Shown in pieces: positions 25,276 through 33,846 of a DNA stretch of 64,000 bases; positions within the stretch are counted from its first letter, which is position 1; the number at the start of each line of letters is the position of its first letter. A model generated the notes under the pieces. It was not told the origin of the DNA, ran no database searches, and saw only the letters and a program-made list of their open reading frames with translations. Both the position numbers and the translations under genes were made by a program. Source of the stretch: RPQJ01 sp052035645 (lineage in GTDB: Bacteria > Pseudomonadota > Gammaproteobacteria > Steroidobacterales > Steroidobacteraceae). The stretch covers positions 1 through 64,000 of the forward strand of contig JBPOHK010000017.1 in the NCBI GenBank assembly GCA_052035645.1. The letters are read 5' to 3'.

Positions 25276-26025
25276 TCAGGCGCGGCCCACCCGCAGGTGG
25301 ATGGGCCATGCGACGAGCCGTTCGGATCCGTCGACCGGCCACACGGCGGCCAGTGCCTCGCGCAGCTCCGGCAGCGGGTCGCGGCCGCCGTGGGCGTCCC
25401 GGTAACGCTGCACCGACGACCACGTGGCGAGGTAGCCCATCACCGTGTCGAGGTCCCAGCGCGTCTCGAGGTGGAAGGCCGGCGTCGCGATCTCGCGCCA
25501 GGGAAACGGCAGCGTGCGGTAGCCCTCCTCCACGTAGCGCCGCTCCGGCGGCCACCAGGGACCGACGGTCTGCGTGTAGAAGCGGTCGACGACGGCGTCG
25601 ATCCGCGGGTCGATGCGGAACTTCTCGTAGGTCCACACGGCCACGACGCCGCCCGGCACCAGCACCCGCCGGCACTCCGCGTGGAAGCGCGCGAAGTCGA
25701 ACCAGTGCGCGGCCTGCGCGGCGGCGACGAGGTCGACGACGCCGGCCGCGAGCGGCAGGCGCTCCGCCGGCGCGCAGACGTACTCGACCCCGGGATGCGG
25801 CCTCGCCTGCGCGAGCTGCGCGCGGCTCGCATCGACGGCGACGACCCGCTCGAAGTGCCCGGCCAGCGCGACCGCGGCCTGGCCGTTGCCGGTCGCGCAG
25901 TCCACCGCGAGGGCGCGGCCGGGACTGCAGCCCGCCACGAACTCGATCAGCGCGGGCGGGTAGCCGGGCCGGTAGCGGCGATACGCCGCCGACTGTGCCG
26001 AGAAGTGGTCCTTGAAGCCGCCCAC
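25276..26025 (-). CDS. Class I SAM-dependent methyltransferase
   Basis: A 249-residue methyltransferase with the Methyltransf_11 pattern: DHFSAQSAAYRRYRPGYP at the N-terminus, motif I AVDCATGNGQA (40-50), motif II VVAVDAS, and ECRRVLVPGGVVAVWTYE. This arrangement resembles small-molecule O-methyltransferases of the trans-aconitate type, but the substrate is not clear. The start is taken as GTG 26025 because the family N-terminus begins there; the frame remains open for kilobases upstream only as an antisense shadow. Confidence 0.85.
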   Translation of the reverse strand: MGGFKDHFSAQSAAYRRYRPGYPPALIEFVAGCSPGRALAVDCATGNGQAAVALAGHFERVVAVDASRAQLAQARPHPGVEYVCAPAERLPLAAGVVDLVAAAQAAHWFDFARFHAECRRVLVPGGVVAVWTYEKFRIDPRIDAVVDRFYTQTVGPWWPPERRYVEEGYRTLPFPWREIATPAFHLETRWDLDTVMGYLATWSSVQRYRDAHGGRDPLPELREALAAVWPVDGSERLVAWPIHLRVGRA

Positions 26026-26084
26026 GCCGTCCCGCTCCCCCGCACTGCGCGCGGCGCCTGCCGCCCGTCGGCGCGGACCCGGCC

Positions 26085-27800
26085 TCACTTCGCCTGCGGC
26101 GGGTCGCGCTCGTGCACGACCCGTCCGCCGACCATCGTCAGATCGACGCCCGCCGCGTGGATCCCGAGCGGCTCGACGCGGTCGAGGTCGCGCCCGAGCA
26201 CGACGAGGTCGGCGAGCTTGCCGGCCTCGAGCGTTCCGCGCTCGCGTTCGGCCTTGACCAGCCACGCGCCGTTCGCGGTGTAGGCCGCGAGGGCCTGGCG
26301 CAGGGCGACGCGCTCCACCGGGTTCCATGCGACGTCGGGCCGGCCCTCGGGATCGCGGCCGCCGGGGTAGCGATGCGTCACGGCGGTCTCGAGGCCGTCG
26401 AGCGGCGCCACGCCGGTCACCGGCCAGTCGGATCCGTAGACCAGCTTCGCGCCGGATCGCAGCAGCGACTCGGCGGGGTACATGCGGGCACTGCGCTCGG
26501 CGCCGAACAGCTTCGGCGCGAACACCGTCTGCCACGGATCGCCGCGGCTCCACAGCGGCGACATGTTGGCCACCACGTCGAGGGCCTGCAGGCGCGGCAG
26601 GTCCGCCGGGTCGACCAGCACGAGGTGCGCCAGCGTGTGACGGTTGTCGCGCGGGCCGTTGGCCCGGCGGGCCGCCTCGATGGCGTCGAGCGCGGTGCGG
26701 GTCGCGGCATCGCCCTCGGAGTGCACGTGCACCTGGAAACCCTGGGCGTCGAGCCGGGTGACGAGACGCTTCAGACGCTCCGGCGCGACGAACAGCTTGC
26801 CGTGGCCGAACTTCTCCGGCTCGTCCGAATACGGCTCCAGCAGCGCGACGGTGTGCGAGCCGAAGGCGCCGTCGTGCACGAACTTCACGCAGTTGATGCG
26901 CACGGCGGTGCCGGCCGACTGCTCGCGCAGCCGGACGAAGGTCGCGAGCTGCGCGTCGTCGTCGGCCGCCGGGTCGAAGTACAGGCAGAGATTGACGCGC
27001 ATGCCCGGCGCACCGGCGCGGCCGAGCGCCAGGTACGCGTCGTACCAGTCGGGACGCACGGCCGCGTCCACGTAGCCGGTGATGCCGAGACGATTCATCT
27101 CGCGCAGCGCCACGCGCAGGTCCTCGACCTGCTCGTCGACGGGCCGCGGCGGGATGACCGAGCGCACGAGGTCCATCGCCGCTTCCTGCAGTACGCCGGT
27201 CGGCTCGCCGGCGGCGTCGCGCTCGATCCGCCCGTTGGCCGGGTCCGGCGTCGCGCGCGTGACGCCCGCGGCCGCGAGCGCCGCCGAATTGGCCCAGCCC
27301 ATGTGCTGCGAGTTGTTGGTGAGGAACGCCGGACGGTCCGCCACCACGGCGTCGAGCATGGCGCGAGTGGGCTGGCCGCTCGGCAGGAAGGCCGCCTCGT
27401 CCCAGCCCGTGCCGACGATCCAGGCCCGGGCCGGATGGGCGCGGGCGAATTCGGCGATGCGGCCGACGATGGCCGCGCGGTTCGCGAGCCCGCCCACGTC
27501 CAGGCGGGTCGCCGGGTTCGGCACCAGCCCCGGGTGCACGTGCGAGTCCTGGAACCCCGGCAGCACCGTGCGTCCGCGCAGTTCGACGACGCGGGTCGCG
27601 GGCCCGACGAGTGCGCGCGCGCCGGCATCGTCGCCCACGTAGGCGATGCGCTCGCCGCTGACCGCGAGCGCGGTGGCGCGCAGGCCGCCCGGATCCATCG
27701 TCTCGATCACGCCGCCGACGAGCACCGTGTCCGCCGGCGTGCCCGCGAATGCCGACGTCGCGACGAGCGACAGGATCCAGCCAGGATGAACTCTGCGCAC
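26085..27800 (-). CDS. Exported amidohydrolase, YtcJ-like (Amidohydro_3)
   Basis: A metal-dependent hydrolase of about 571 residues. GTG 27800 is preceded by GGGGGAA and gives a short signal peptide (HPGWILSLVATSAFAG). Metal ligands appear in GFQDSHVHPG (H87, H89) and later HSEGDAAT; the C-terminus has GSDWPV and the YTANGAWLVKAERERGTLEAGKLADLVVL block typical of the family. YtcJ-like enzymes act on N-acyl or amide substrates; the physiological substrate is unknown. An ATG further upstream would destroy the leader. Confidence 0.88.
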   Translation of the reverse strand: MRRVHPGWILSLVATSAFAGTPADTVLVGGVIETMDPGGLRATALAVSGERIAYVGDDAGARALVGPATRVVELRGRTVLPGFQDSHVHPGLVPNPATRLDVGGLANRAAIVGRIAEFARAHPARAWIVGTGWDEAAFLPSGQPTRAMLDAVVADRPAFLTNNSQHMGWANSAALAAAGVTRATPDPANGRIERDAAGEPTGVLQEAAMDLVRSVIPPRPVDEQVEDLRVALREMNRLGITGYVDAAVRPDWYDAYLALGRAGAPGMRVNLCLYFDPAADDDAQLATFVRLREQSAGTAVRINCVKFVHDGAFGSHTVALLEPYSDEPEKFGHGKLFVAPERLKRLVTRLDAQGFQVHVHSEGDAATRTALDAIEAARRANGPRDNRHTLAHLVLVDPADLPRLQALDVVANMSPLWSRGDPWQTVFAPKLFGAERSARMYPAESLLRSGAKLVYGSDWPVTGVAPLDGLETAVTHRYPGGRDPEGRPDVAWNPVERVALRQALAAYTANGAWLVKAERERGTLEAGKLADLVVLGRDLDRVEPLGIHAAGVDLTMVGGRVVHERDPPQAK

Positions 27801-27901
27801 TTTTCCCCCGGAATGAACGTATCGATTCGGACCCGCACCATAGCAACCGCGCGCTGCGCGCGCATCCGCCCGGGGACTTTTCCAAACTGGTCCCGACTGC
27901 G

Positions 27902-27926
27902 TCAAACGCCGGCCGGCGTGGCCGAT
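27902..27926 (+). promoter_or_regulatory. FliA (sigma-28) promoter candidate for the PAS/GAF sensor
   Basis: TCAAA (27902-27906), 14 bases, then GCCGAT (27921-27926). This fits the flagellar sigma-28 consensus, TCAAG or TAAA followed at the same spacing by GCCGATAA. The start codon at 27958 lies about 20 bases beyond the expected start site. Confidence 0.6.
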
Positions 27927-27957
27927 GCTGTCCCCAGGCCCTGCCCGACCCGGTCCC

Positions 27958-29889
27958 ATGAACCCACGCCTGCGCACGCTCCTCCGCTGGTGGCCGCTGC
28001 CGTACCTCACGGTCGGCGCGACGTGGTTCGTCGTCTCGCACGACGCGATCGCGCGCCTGATCCCGGCCTCCGCGCACATGCGCCTGCTGATCGAGGCCGC
28101 CAGCGCGCTGGCGTATTTCACGGTGACTGCGGTGATCGCCATGCTGATCATGGCGGCCGAACGTCGCCGCTCGCGCGCCGACCTGCAGCACGCACGCGAC
28201 CAGGCCGACCTCGCCAACGAGCGGCTCGCTTGGATGAGCCGGCACGCCGACGACATCATCCTGCTGCTGGACGCCGACGGCCGCGTCGTCGACTGCAACG
28301 AGACCGCGGAGCGCTGCTACGGCTACACGCAGGCCGAACTGCTCACCAAGAAGGTGTTCGACTTCCGCCGTCCCGGCCAGGGCGAGGCCCTCGCCATGCA
28401 GTCGCAGTTCAACGTGGTGCGCGCGAGCGGACGGCTGGTGTTCGAGACCGAGCACGTGCGTCGCGACGGCAGCGTCTTCCCGGTGGAAGTCAGCTCGAGC
28501 CGGATCCAGTTCCGCGGCCGCGAGTACGTGCAGAGCATCGTCCGCGACATCAGCGCGCGCCGCCGGCTCGAGCGCCAGAACGCGCAGTTCGCCGCCGAGC
28601 GCGACGAACTGCTGCACCGCTACGGCGCCCAGTTCTCGGCGATGCCCCTCGGCTGCGCCGTCACCGACACGACCCTGCGCGTGAGCGACGTGAACCCGGC
28701 GTTCGAGCAGATCTTCGGCTACGACGCCGCGGCACTGAAGTCGAGCGACCTGCTCTCGCTGATCGTGCCGGGCGAGCGTCGCGAGGAAGTCGAGGACCGG
28801 ACGCGGATGATCCGCCAGGCGGGCCGGGTGGGCACGTCGATCGGGCAGTGCCAGACGCGCGACGGTCGCCGCATCGTCTGCCGCTGGACGCACGTGCCGC
28901 TGACGGACGCCGACCAGCGGCCGCTCGGCATGATGTACCTCTGCGAGGACGTGACGGCGCAGCTCACGACGCAGAAGGCGCTGAACGACAGCGAGGTACG
29001 CTACCGCGGGCTGTTCGAGCAGGCCTCGGACGGCATCTTCGTCATCGACGCCCACCAGTGGGTCGTGGAGGCGAACCCGGAGGCGCGGCGGCTGCTCGGC
29101 GTCGAGCCGGGCGTGCGACTGCCGATCGCGCTCGACGATTTCGTCGTCGCGAGGGACGCGATCGCGACCGAGGCCGGCGGGGAGGCGTCGCCGCTGCGCC
29201 GCGAGCGGTGGCTGATCGAGCAGCGCAGCGGCCGCCGGCTGCGCGCCGAGGCGAGCCTGCGCGCCCTCGGCGACGGCAGCAGCCTCGCGATGCTGCACGA
29301 CCAGACGACCCTGGAGGCGCTGCGCTGGCGCGAGCAGCGGCAGCGCGACCTCCACGAACTGCTCGCGCGGGCCGTGCGGGCGGTCGCCCACTCGGCGGAC
29401 CGCGACGCCATGTACCGCGAGATCACGCGCCTGGCGGTCAGGCAGGGCAAGTTCCTGTTCGCCTGGCTGGGCGAGCTGCGTGCGCAAGGCCGGGTCGAGG
29501 TCGTCGCCTCGCACGGCGAGGACGGCGGCTACGTCCGGCAGATGCGGGTCAGCGCCCGGGCCGACGAAGCCGAGGGCAACGGCCCCACCGGGCACTGCCT
29601 GCGCGAGGGCGCCACGGTGGTGACCAGCCACTACCTCGAGGAGCGGACGACCCAGCCCTGGCATGCGGTGGCCCGCCAGGTCGGCGTGCAGTCCTCCGCC
29701 TCGATTGCGCTGCGCCAGTTCGGGGCCGTGGTGGCCACGCTGGCCGTCTACTCGGACGAGCCGGACTTCTTCAAGAGCGACATCGTCACGACCCTGGAGC
29801 AGGTGGCCGAGGCCGTCTCGTTCGGGCTCGACGACCTCGCGACGCGCAGCTCCCTCCAGCAGGCCCAGGACCGGGCCCTGAGCGCGTGA
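27958..29889 (+). CDS. Membrane-anchored three-PAS plus GAF sensor without output domain
   Basis: A 643-residue protein. Two membrane helices (about 14-27 and 43-66) are followed by three PAS domains: about 90-205 (HADDIILLLDADGRVVDCNE), 235-345 (MPLGCAVTDTTLRVSDVNPA) and 350-465 (FEQASDGIFVIDAHQWVVEANPEA), then a GAF domain (about 475-640). The gene stops there; no histidine kinase, GGDEF, EAL or HTH follows, and no frameshifted remnant is evident in the 169 bases before the next gene. It lies upstream of a chemoreceptor and both carry FliA-type promoters, suggesting a role in the flagellar/chemotaxis regulon. ATG 27958 is preferred to 27925, which lies within the promoter. Confidence 0.85.
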   Translation: MNPRLRTLLRWWPLPYLTVGATWFVVSHDAIARLIPASAHMRLLIEAASALAYFTVTAVIAMLIMAAERRRSRADLQHARDQADLANERLAWMSRHADDIILLLDADGRVVDCNETAERCYGYTQAELLTKKVFDFRRPGQGEALAMQSQFNVVRASGRLVFETEHVRRDGSVFPVEVSSSRIQFRGREYVQSIVRDISARRRLERQNAQFAAERDELLHRYGAQFSAMPLGCAVTDTTLRVSDVNPAFEQIFGYDAAALKSSDLLSLIVPGERREEVEDRTRMIRQAGRVGTSIGQCQTRDGRRIVCRWTHVPLTDADQRPLGMMYLCEDVTAQLTTQKALNDSEVRYRGLFEQASDGIFVIDAHQWVVEANPEARRLLGVEPGVRLPIALDDFVVARDAIATEAGGEASPLRRERWLIEQRSGRRLRAEASLRALGDGSSLAMLHDQTTLEALRWREQRQRDLHELLARAVRAVAHSADRDAMYREITRLAVRQGKFLFAWLGELRAQGRVEVVASHGEDGGYVRQMRVSARADEAEGNGPTGHCLREGATVVTSHYLEERTTQPWHAVARQVGVQSSASIALRQFGAVVATLAVYSDEPDFFKSDIVTTLEQVAEAVSFGLDDLATRSSLQQAQDRALSA

Positions 29890-29956
29890 CCGGTCCCGTG
29901 GGGCGACCAGGGTCGCGACGGTCGGGTGGCCGCATGGCAATGGTTGAAATCCGGTC

Positions 29957-29983
29957 TCAAGCGGCCCCCGGGGTCGCCGATAA
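29957..29983 (+). promoter_or_regulatory. FliA (sigma-28) promoter candidate for the chemoreceptor
   Basis: TCAAG (29957-29961), 14 bases, GCCGATAA (29976-29983): an exact match to the general sigma-28 consensus. Transcription would start near 29994, about 65 bases before the ATG at 30059. Confidence 0.75.
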
Positions 29984-30058
29984 CCGCCACGGCAAGCCCG
30001 GAACTGCCGAAACTGGACTGTGTCTGAGTCCCGCCCGGGCGGGAAAAGGACGACCTGC

Positions 30059-32503
30059 ATGAACCTGGCCCGTCTGCTCGAGCGCATCAGCCTGCGCTGG
30101 CGATTCCTGATCCCGCTGTCCCTGATCATCGGCACGCTGGTGCTGCTGGCCGCCCTGCAGTTCGCACGCTCGGAAGAGGGGCGCACGCAGTCCGCGGTCG
30201 CCGGGGAGATCGGCCACCAGCGCGAGGCGCTGCTCGCCCAGATGGACACCATCGACAGGCTGGTGGCGGCCGACGTGCGCACCGCGATGCACGTATTGCG
30301 CGACCAGGCGGCCCGCCAGGGCGCGCCGGGCATCGCGGGCACCGCCAACGTCGGCGGCCGGGTGGTGCCCGGCCTCACGCTCGGCGGGCAGCCGCTCGCG
30401 GGCAGCTACGCCCTCGTCGATCGCGTGAAGGAACTGACCGGCAGCACCGCGACCGTCTTCGTCCGCCAGGGCGAGGACTTCGTCCGGGTCACGACCAACG
30501 TGATGAAGGACGACAAGCGCGCCGTCGGGACGCTGCTCGACCCGAAGGGCGCCGCGGTGGCCGCCCTGCGGGAGGGCAAGCCGTTCTACGGCATGGTGGA
30601 CATCCTCGGCGCACCCTACCTCACCGGCTACGAGCCCATGCGCGACGCGCGCGGTGAGGTGGTCGGCGCCTGGTACGTCGGCTACTCGCTGACCCTCGGG
30701 GTGCTCGCGGACGCCGTCCAGGAATCGAAGTTCCTGGCCTCGGGCTTCGCCGCGGTCTTGGACCGCAACGGCGCGGTGCGCTTCCACTCGGGTCACGTGG
30801 ACGACGCGCGCGTGGCCGGGCTGCTCGCTAATCCCGCCGGCTGGGTGACCGACAAGGTGCTCGTGCCGGCGTGGGGATACCAGATCGTGACCGCCTACCC
30901 GCAGGCGGAAGTGGCTGCCGTGGCGCGGGAGCGCTCTCGCCAGGTGCTGCTCGCCGGCTTCGTCGGCTGGGCCCTGGTCATGGGCCTGATCGACGTGATG
31001 CTGCAGTTGTTCGTGACGCGACCGCTCGGGGGCGAACCCGAATACGCCCGTCGCATCTGCCAGCAGATCGCCGCCGGCGACCTGTCCGAACCGGTGCGCG
31101 TCCGGCGCGGCTCGGCGCGCACCGTGCTGGCGGCCATGCGCGACGCCCAGGAATCGGTCCGCTCGATGGCCGCCGACACGCGCCGGCTGGTCGAGTACGC
31201 CTCGCAGGGGCAGCTGTCGGAGCGCGCCGACCCGACGCGTCACCAGGGCGAGTTCCGCGGCATCCTCGAGGGCGTCAACGCGACGCTGGACGCCGTCGTG
31301 GCGCCGCTCGAGGTCGCCGCCGACTGCATGGCGCGGATCGGGCGCGGCGACATTCCCGAGCCGATCCGCCAGGACTTCCGCGGCGAGTTCAATGCCATCA
31401 AGTCGAGCCTCAACCAGGGCATCGACTCGATCCGCGCGCTGGTCGACGACGCCAACCGGCTGGCCGAGGCGGCCGTGCGCGGCGAGCTCGGTACGCGGGC
31501 CGATGCGAGTCGCCACCACGGCGACTACCGGCGCATCGTCGACGGCGTCAACCGCACCCTCGACGCCGTGATCGGCCCCCTGCAGGCGTCCAAGACCGTG
31601 ATGCTCGCACTGGCCGAAGGCGACCTGACGCACCGCATCGAAGGCTCGCACCTCGGCGAGTTCGCCGTGCTGCAGCACGCCGTCAACGACTCGCTGGACC
31701 GCCTGAACGGGCTGGTGGGCGAGATCAAGCGCGTCTCCGAGTCGCTCGGCCTCGCCAGCCACGAGATCTCGAACGGCAATGCCAGCCTCGCGCAGCGGAC
31801 GGACGAGCAGGCGACGTCGCTCGAGCGGACGCACGCCAACATGGACGACCTGTCGCAGAGCGTGCGCGAGAACGCGGAGAACGCGGATCGCGCGAGCGCC
31901 CTCGCCAGCCGGGCCGCGGAGGTCGCGGGCCTCGGCGGCCAGCGCGTGCGCGACGTGGTGGCGACCATGAACGGCATCTCGACCAACTCCCGCCGCATGA
32001 CCGAGATCACCGCGACCATCGACGCGATCGCGTTCCAGACCAACATCCTCGCGCTCAATGCCGCGGTCGAGGCGGCCCGCGCGGGCGAGCAGGGCCGCGG
32101 ATTCGCGGTCGTCGCCGGCGAGGTGCGCGCCCTCGCGCAGCGCGCCGCCACCGCGGCGGGAGAGATCCGCGAGCTCATTTCCCACTCGACGGAAACCGTG
32201 TCCGCCGGCGTCCGGCTGGTCGAGGAGACCGGCGGCACCATGGACCAGATCGTCGAATCGACCCAGCAGGTCACCTCGATCGTCGCGGCCATCGCGAATT
32301 CGTCGCAGCGGCAGTCGACCGACGTCGCGCAGGTCACCACGGCCGTGGCGCAGATCGACGACACGACGCAGCAGAACGCCGCGCTGGTGGAGGAGTCGGC
32401 CGCAGCCGCCGAGTCGCTGGCCGACCAGGCCCGCACGCTGGTGACGGCCGTCGGCCGCTTCCGCACCGTGCTCGCCGACGCCCCGTCCCGCCGGGTCGCC
32501 TGA
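30059..32503 (+). CDS. Methyl-accepting chemotaxis protein with tandem HAMP-like array
   Basis: An 814-residue transmembrane chemoreceptor. TM1 is at about 14-34, a periplasmic Cache-type sensor domain at 35-295 (with TGSTATVFVRQGEDFVRVTTN and GYEPMRDARGEVVGAWYVGYSL), and TM2 near 297-320. A long chain of HAMP-like helices (about 330-575) contains a visible duplication: GQLSERADPTRHQGEFRGIL recurs as GELGTRADASRHHGDYRRIV, each followed by VNxTLDAVxxPL. The C-terminal signalling hairpin has the conserved tip IDAIAFQTNILALNAAVEAARAGEQ. It should feed CheA/CheW. ATG 30059 gives the usual short cytoplasmic N-terminus. Confidence 0.94.
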   Translation: MNLARLLERISLRWRFLIPLSLIIGTLVLLAALQFARSEEGRTQSAVAGEIGHQREALLAQMDTIDRLVAADVRTAMHVLRDQAARQGAPGIAGTANVGGRVVPGLTLGGQPLAGSYALVDRVKELTGSTATVFVRQGEDFVRVTTNVMKDDKRAVGTLLDPKGAAVAALREGKPFYGMVDILGAPYLTGYEPMRDARGEVVGAWYVGYSLTLGVLADAVQESKFLASGFAAVLDRNGAVRFHSGHVDDARVAGLLANPAGWVTDKVLVPAWGYQIVTAYPQAEVAAVARERSRQVLLAGFVGWALVMGLIDVMLQLFVTRPLGGEPEYARRICQQIAAGDLSEPVRVRRGSARTVLAAMRDAQESVRSMAADTRRLVEYASQGQLSERADPTRHQGEFRGILEGVNATLDAVVAPLEVAADCMARIGRGDIPEPIRQDFRGEFNAIKSSLNQGIDSIRALVDDANRLAEAAVRGELGTRADASRHHGDYRRIVDGVNRTLDAVIGPLQASKTVMLALAEGDLTHRIEGSHLGEFAVLQHAVNDSLDRLNGLVGEIKRVSESLGLASHEISNGNASLAQRTDEQATSLERTHANMDDLSQSVRENAENADRASALASRAAEVAGLGGQRVRDVVATMNGISTNSRRMTEITATIDAIAFQTNILALNAAVEAARAGEQGRGFAVVAGEVRALAQRAATAAGEIRELISHSTETVSAGVRLVEETGGTMDQIVESTQQVTSIVAAIANSSQRQSTDVAQVTTAVAQIDDTTQQNAALVEESAAAAESLADQARTLVTAVGRFRTVLADAPSRRVA

Positions 32504-32629
32504 GCCCAGCCGCCCGCACGACAGTCAGGGTTCCGTCGCCGGTTCGCGTTGGTCCCCGGCGGAATCTGCTGTAAACAGGATGGGTGACCGGTCCGGCCAG
32601 GGTCCGGGCAGAAAAGGACTTTCGATCGG

Positions 32630-33139
32630 ATGGGCGAGTTGCGGGGATCCACCACGTTGTTGACGGTGCTGCTGTGCGGTGACGCAACCGTGGCGGCCGA
32701 CGATCTGCGCGCCAGCTTCGAGGGTGTCGGGGCGGTCCGCATCGGGATGACGGCGGACGAACTGGGCGCTGCATTGGGTCATCCGATCGCGCCCGAGTCG
32801 CCTGAGGAAGCTGGATGCTTCTACGTGCCGGGAGATCGTTCCTCGTCGTTCAGCGTGATGATCCAGGACGGGCGTGTCGTACGGATTGATGTGGATAGCC
32901 CGTCGATTCCTACGCTCCGTGGTGCGCGGGTCGGCGACGAGGTCGACGTCGTGCGCAAGCTCTACGGCGCCGCTCTGAAAGAGCAGCCGCATTTCTACGG
33001 CGGCTGGCCGGATCTGTACCTCACCTATTTCTCGGCGGGTCGTCGGTTCGCGCTGCGATTCGAGACGCACGCAGGCGTCGTTTCAACTTACTATCTCGGG
33101 TATGCGGAACCGACGCAGTACGTGGAAGGGTGCCTCTGA
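32630..33139 (+). CDS. Hypothetical exported protein
   Basis: A 169-residue protein with a weak signal peptide (STTLLTVLLCGDATVAAD). The mature part contains two BamE-like turns, VRIGMTADELGAALG (about 36-50) and ARVGDEVDVVRKLYG (about 99-113), so it may have a small tandem-repeat fold. No family is recognised. Codon use is a little less GC-biased than in its neighbours. The stop is followed within 30 bases by a hairpin repeat that recurs after the next gene. Confidence 0.65.
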   Translation: MGELRGSTTLLTVLLCGDATVAADDLRASFEGVGAVRIGMTADELGAALGHPIAPESPEEAGCFYVPGDRSSSFSVMIQDGRVVRIDVDSPSIPTLRGARVGDEVDVVRKLYGAALKEQPHFYGGWPDLYLTYFSAGRRFALRFETHAGVVSTYYLGYAEPTQYVEGCL

Positions 33140-33167
33140 CTTTCCTGGGCTGCCGAAGGTCGCCATT

Positions 33168-33189
33168 GGGCCGGGAGTGCCCGGTCGCG
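33168..33189. repeat. 22 bp hairpin-containing repeat, copy 1
   Basis: Exact match to 33686-33707. The core CCGGGAGTGCCCGG can fold into a 5 bp stem with a 4-base loop. It lies 29 bases after the stop of the upstream small gene. Confidence 0.6.
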
Positions 33190-33297
33190 CCATTGAATGG
33201 CTTGATCCGCGCGTTTCCGCGGCAACGTCGCTGAGCGGCCAGGAGCCGTCACCCGGCCGACCGGGCTGACCTGAATCCACGACGCACTTCCTGCAGC

Positions 33298-33678
33298 ATG
33301 AGTACCCGGAGCAATTGCCCTTACTGCAGCGCGGAACTGCCCGTCGGCAAGGCCTGGAGATCAGCTCGTCGGTGGTACGGCGTGCTCGGAAGGCCGATCG
33401 GTCTCACGTGTCGCGAGTGCGATCGGGACGTCGTGCTCGGCGAACGCTGGGCTGCGAATCTCGTCGCGGCACTGCTCTTCATCGGCGGCCCCGTTGCCCT
33501 GGCAGAACTGCAAGGTCACATCGAGCGCGCGCGGGGCCTCGAATTCTCGCCGGTCCAAGAGACCTTGTTCGCAGCCGGCGGCATCGGCGCCATTGTCTGC
33601 ATGATCCAGGTCATACCGCCGCTCTTCCTGCGCGCTCGAAAGCCGGTCAGCATGGAAGAGGTCGACATGCAGGAATGA
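33298..33678 (+). CDS. Hypothetical zinc-ribbon membrane protein
   Basis: A 126-residue protein with two CxxC pairs (CPYC at 7-10 and CREC at about 38-41), a likely zinc ribbon, followed by two hydrophobic helices (about 51-66 and 87-106) separated by a short charged loop. It looks like a small inner-membrane protein with a cytoplasmic zinc finger. No family is recognised. The gene is flanked by the two copies of the 22 bp hairpin repeat. Confidence 0.65.
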   Translation: MSTRSNCPYCSAELPVGKAWRSARRWYGVLGRPIGLTCRECDRDVVLGERWAANLVAALLFIGGPVALAELQGHIERARGLEFSPVQETLFAAGGIGAIVCMIQVIPPLFLRARKPVSMEEVDMQE

Positions 33679-33685
33679 CGGCTTC

Positions 33686-33707
33686 GGGCCGGGAGTGCCC
33701 GGTCGCG
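33686..33707. repeat. 22 bp hairpin-containing repeat, copy 2
   Basis: Exact second copy of 33168-33189, in direct orientation, 8 bases after the stop of the zinc-ribbon gene. The flanking bases differ on both sides, so the match is limited to the repeat. Confidence 0.6.
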
Positions 33708-33752
33708 ATCGACAGGATCGCATCGGGAGTTTGCGCGCAGACGACGCCGAAG

Positions 33753-33780
33753 AAAAAGCCCCGGGCTTTTGGCCCGGGGC
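33753..33780 (-). terminator. Rho-independent terminator of the 65-residue minus-strand gene
   Basis: Read on the minus strand, GCCCCGGGC pairs with GCCCGGGGC in a 9 bp GC stem with a short loop containing AAAA, followed by five T residues. It lies 67 bases beyond the stop at 33847. Read on the plus strand there is a T-rich loop but no T-run, so the direction is clear. Confidence 0.85.
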
Positions 33781-33846
33781 AGAGTCAGCGGACTTTGGTC
33801 GAAGGGAAGGGAAAAGTCCGCCAGGGGAACCTTGCGCGGCGCCTCG

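Noticed and set aside
25276..30378. A 1700-residue open frame on the minus strand and similar long frames (14101-17646, 14148-17948, 21954-26015, 26112-30062).
   Set aside because: They are antisense or alternative-frame shadows in GC-rich DNA: low-complexity Arg/Ala/His-rich sequence overlapping genes with clear domains. Only the methyltransferase end (25276-26025) of the first is real.
32504..33846. Integron-type gene cassettes.
   Set aside because: The repeats after the two orphan genes lack the attC core pattern, and no integrase is in the window.
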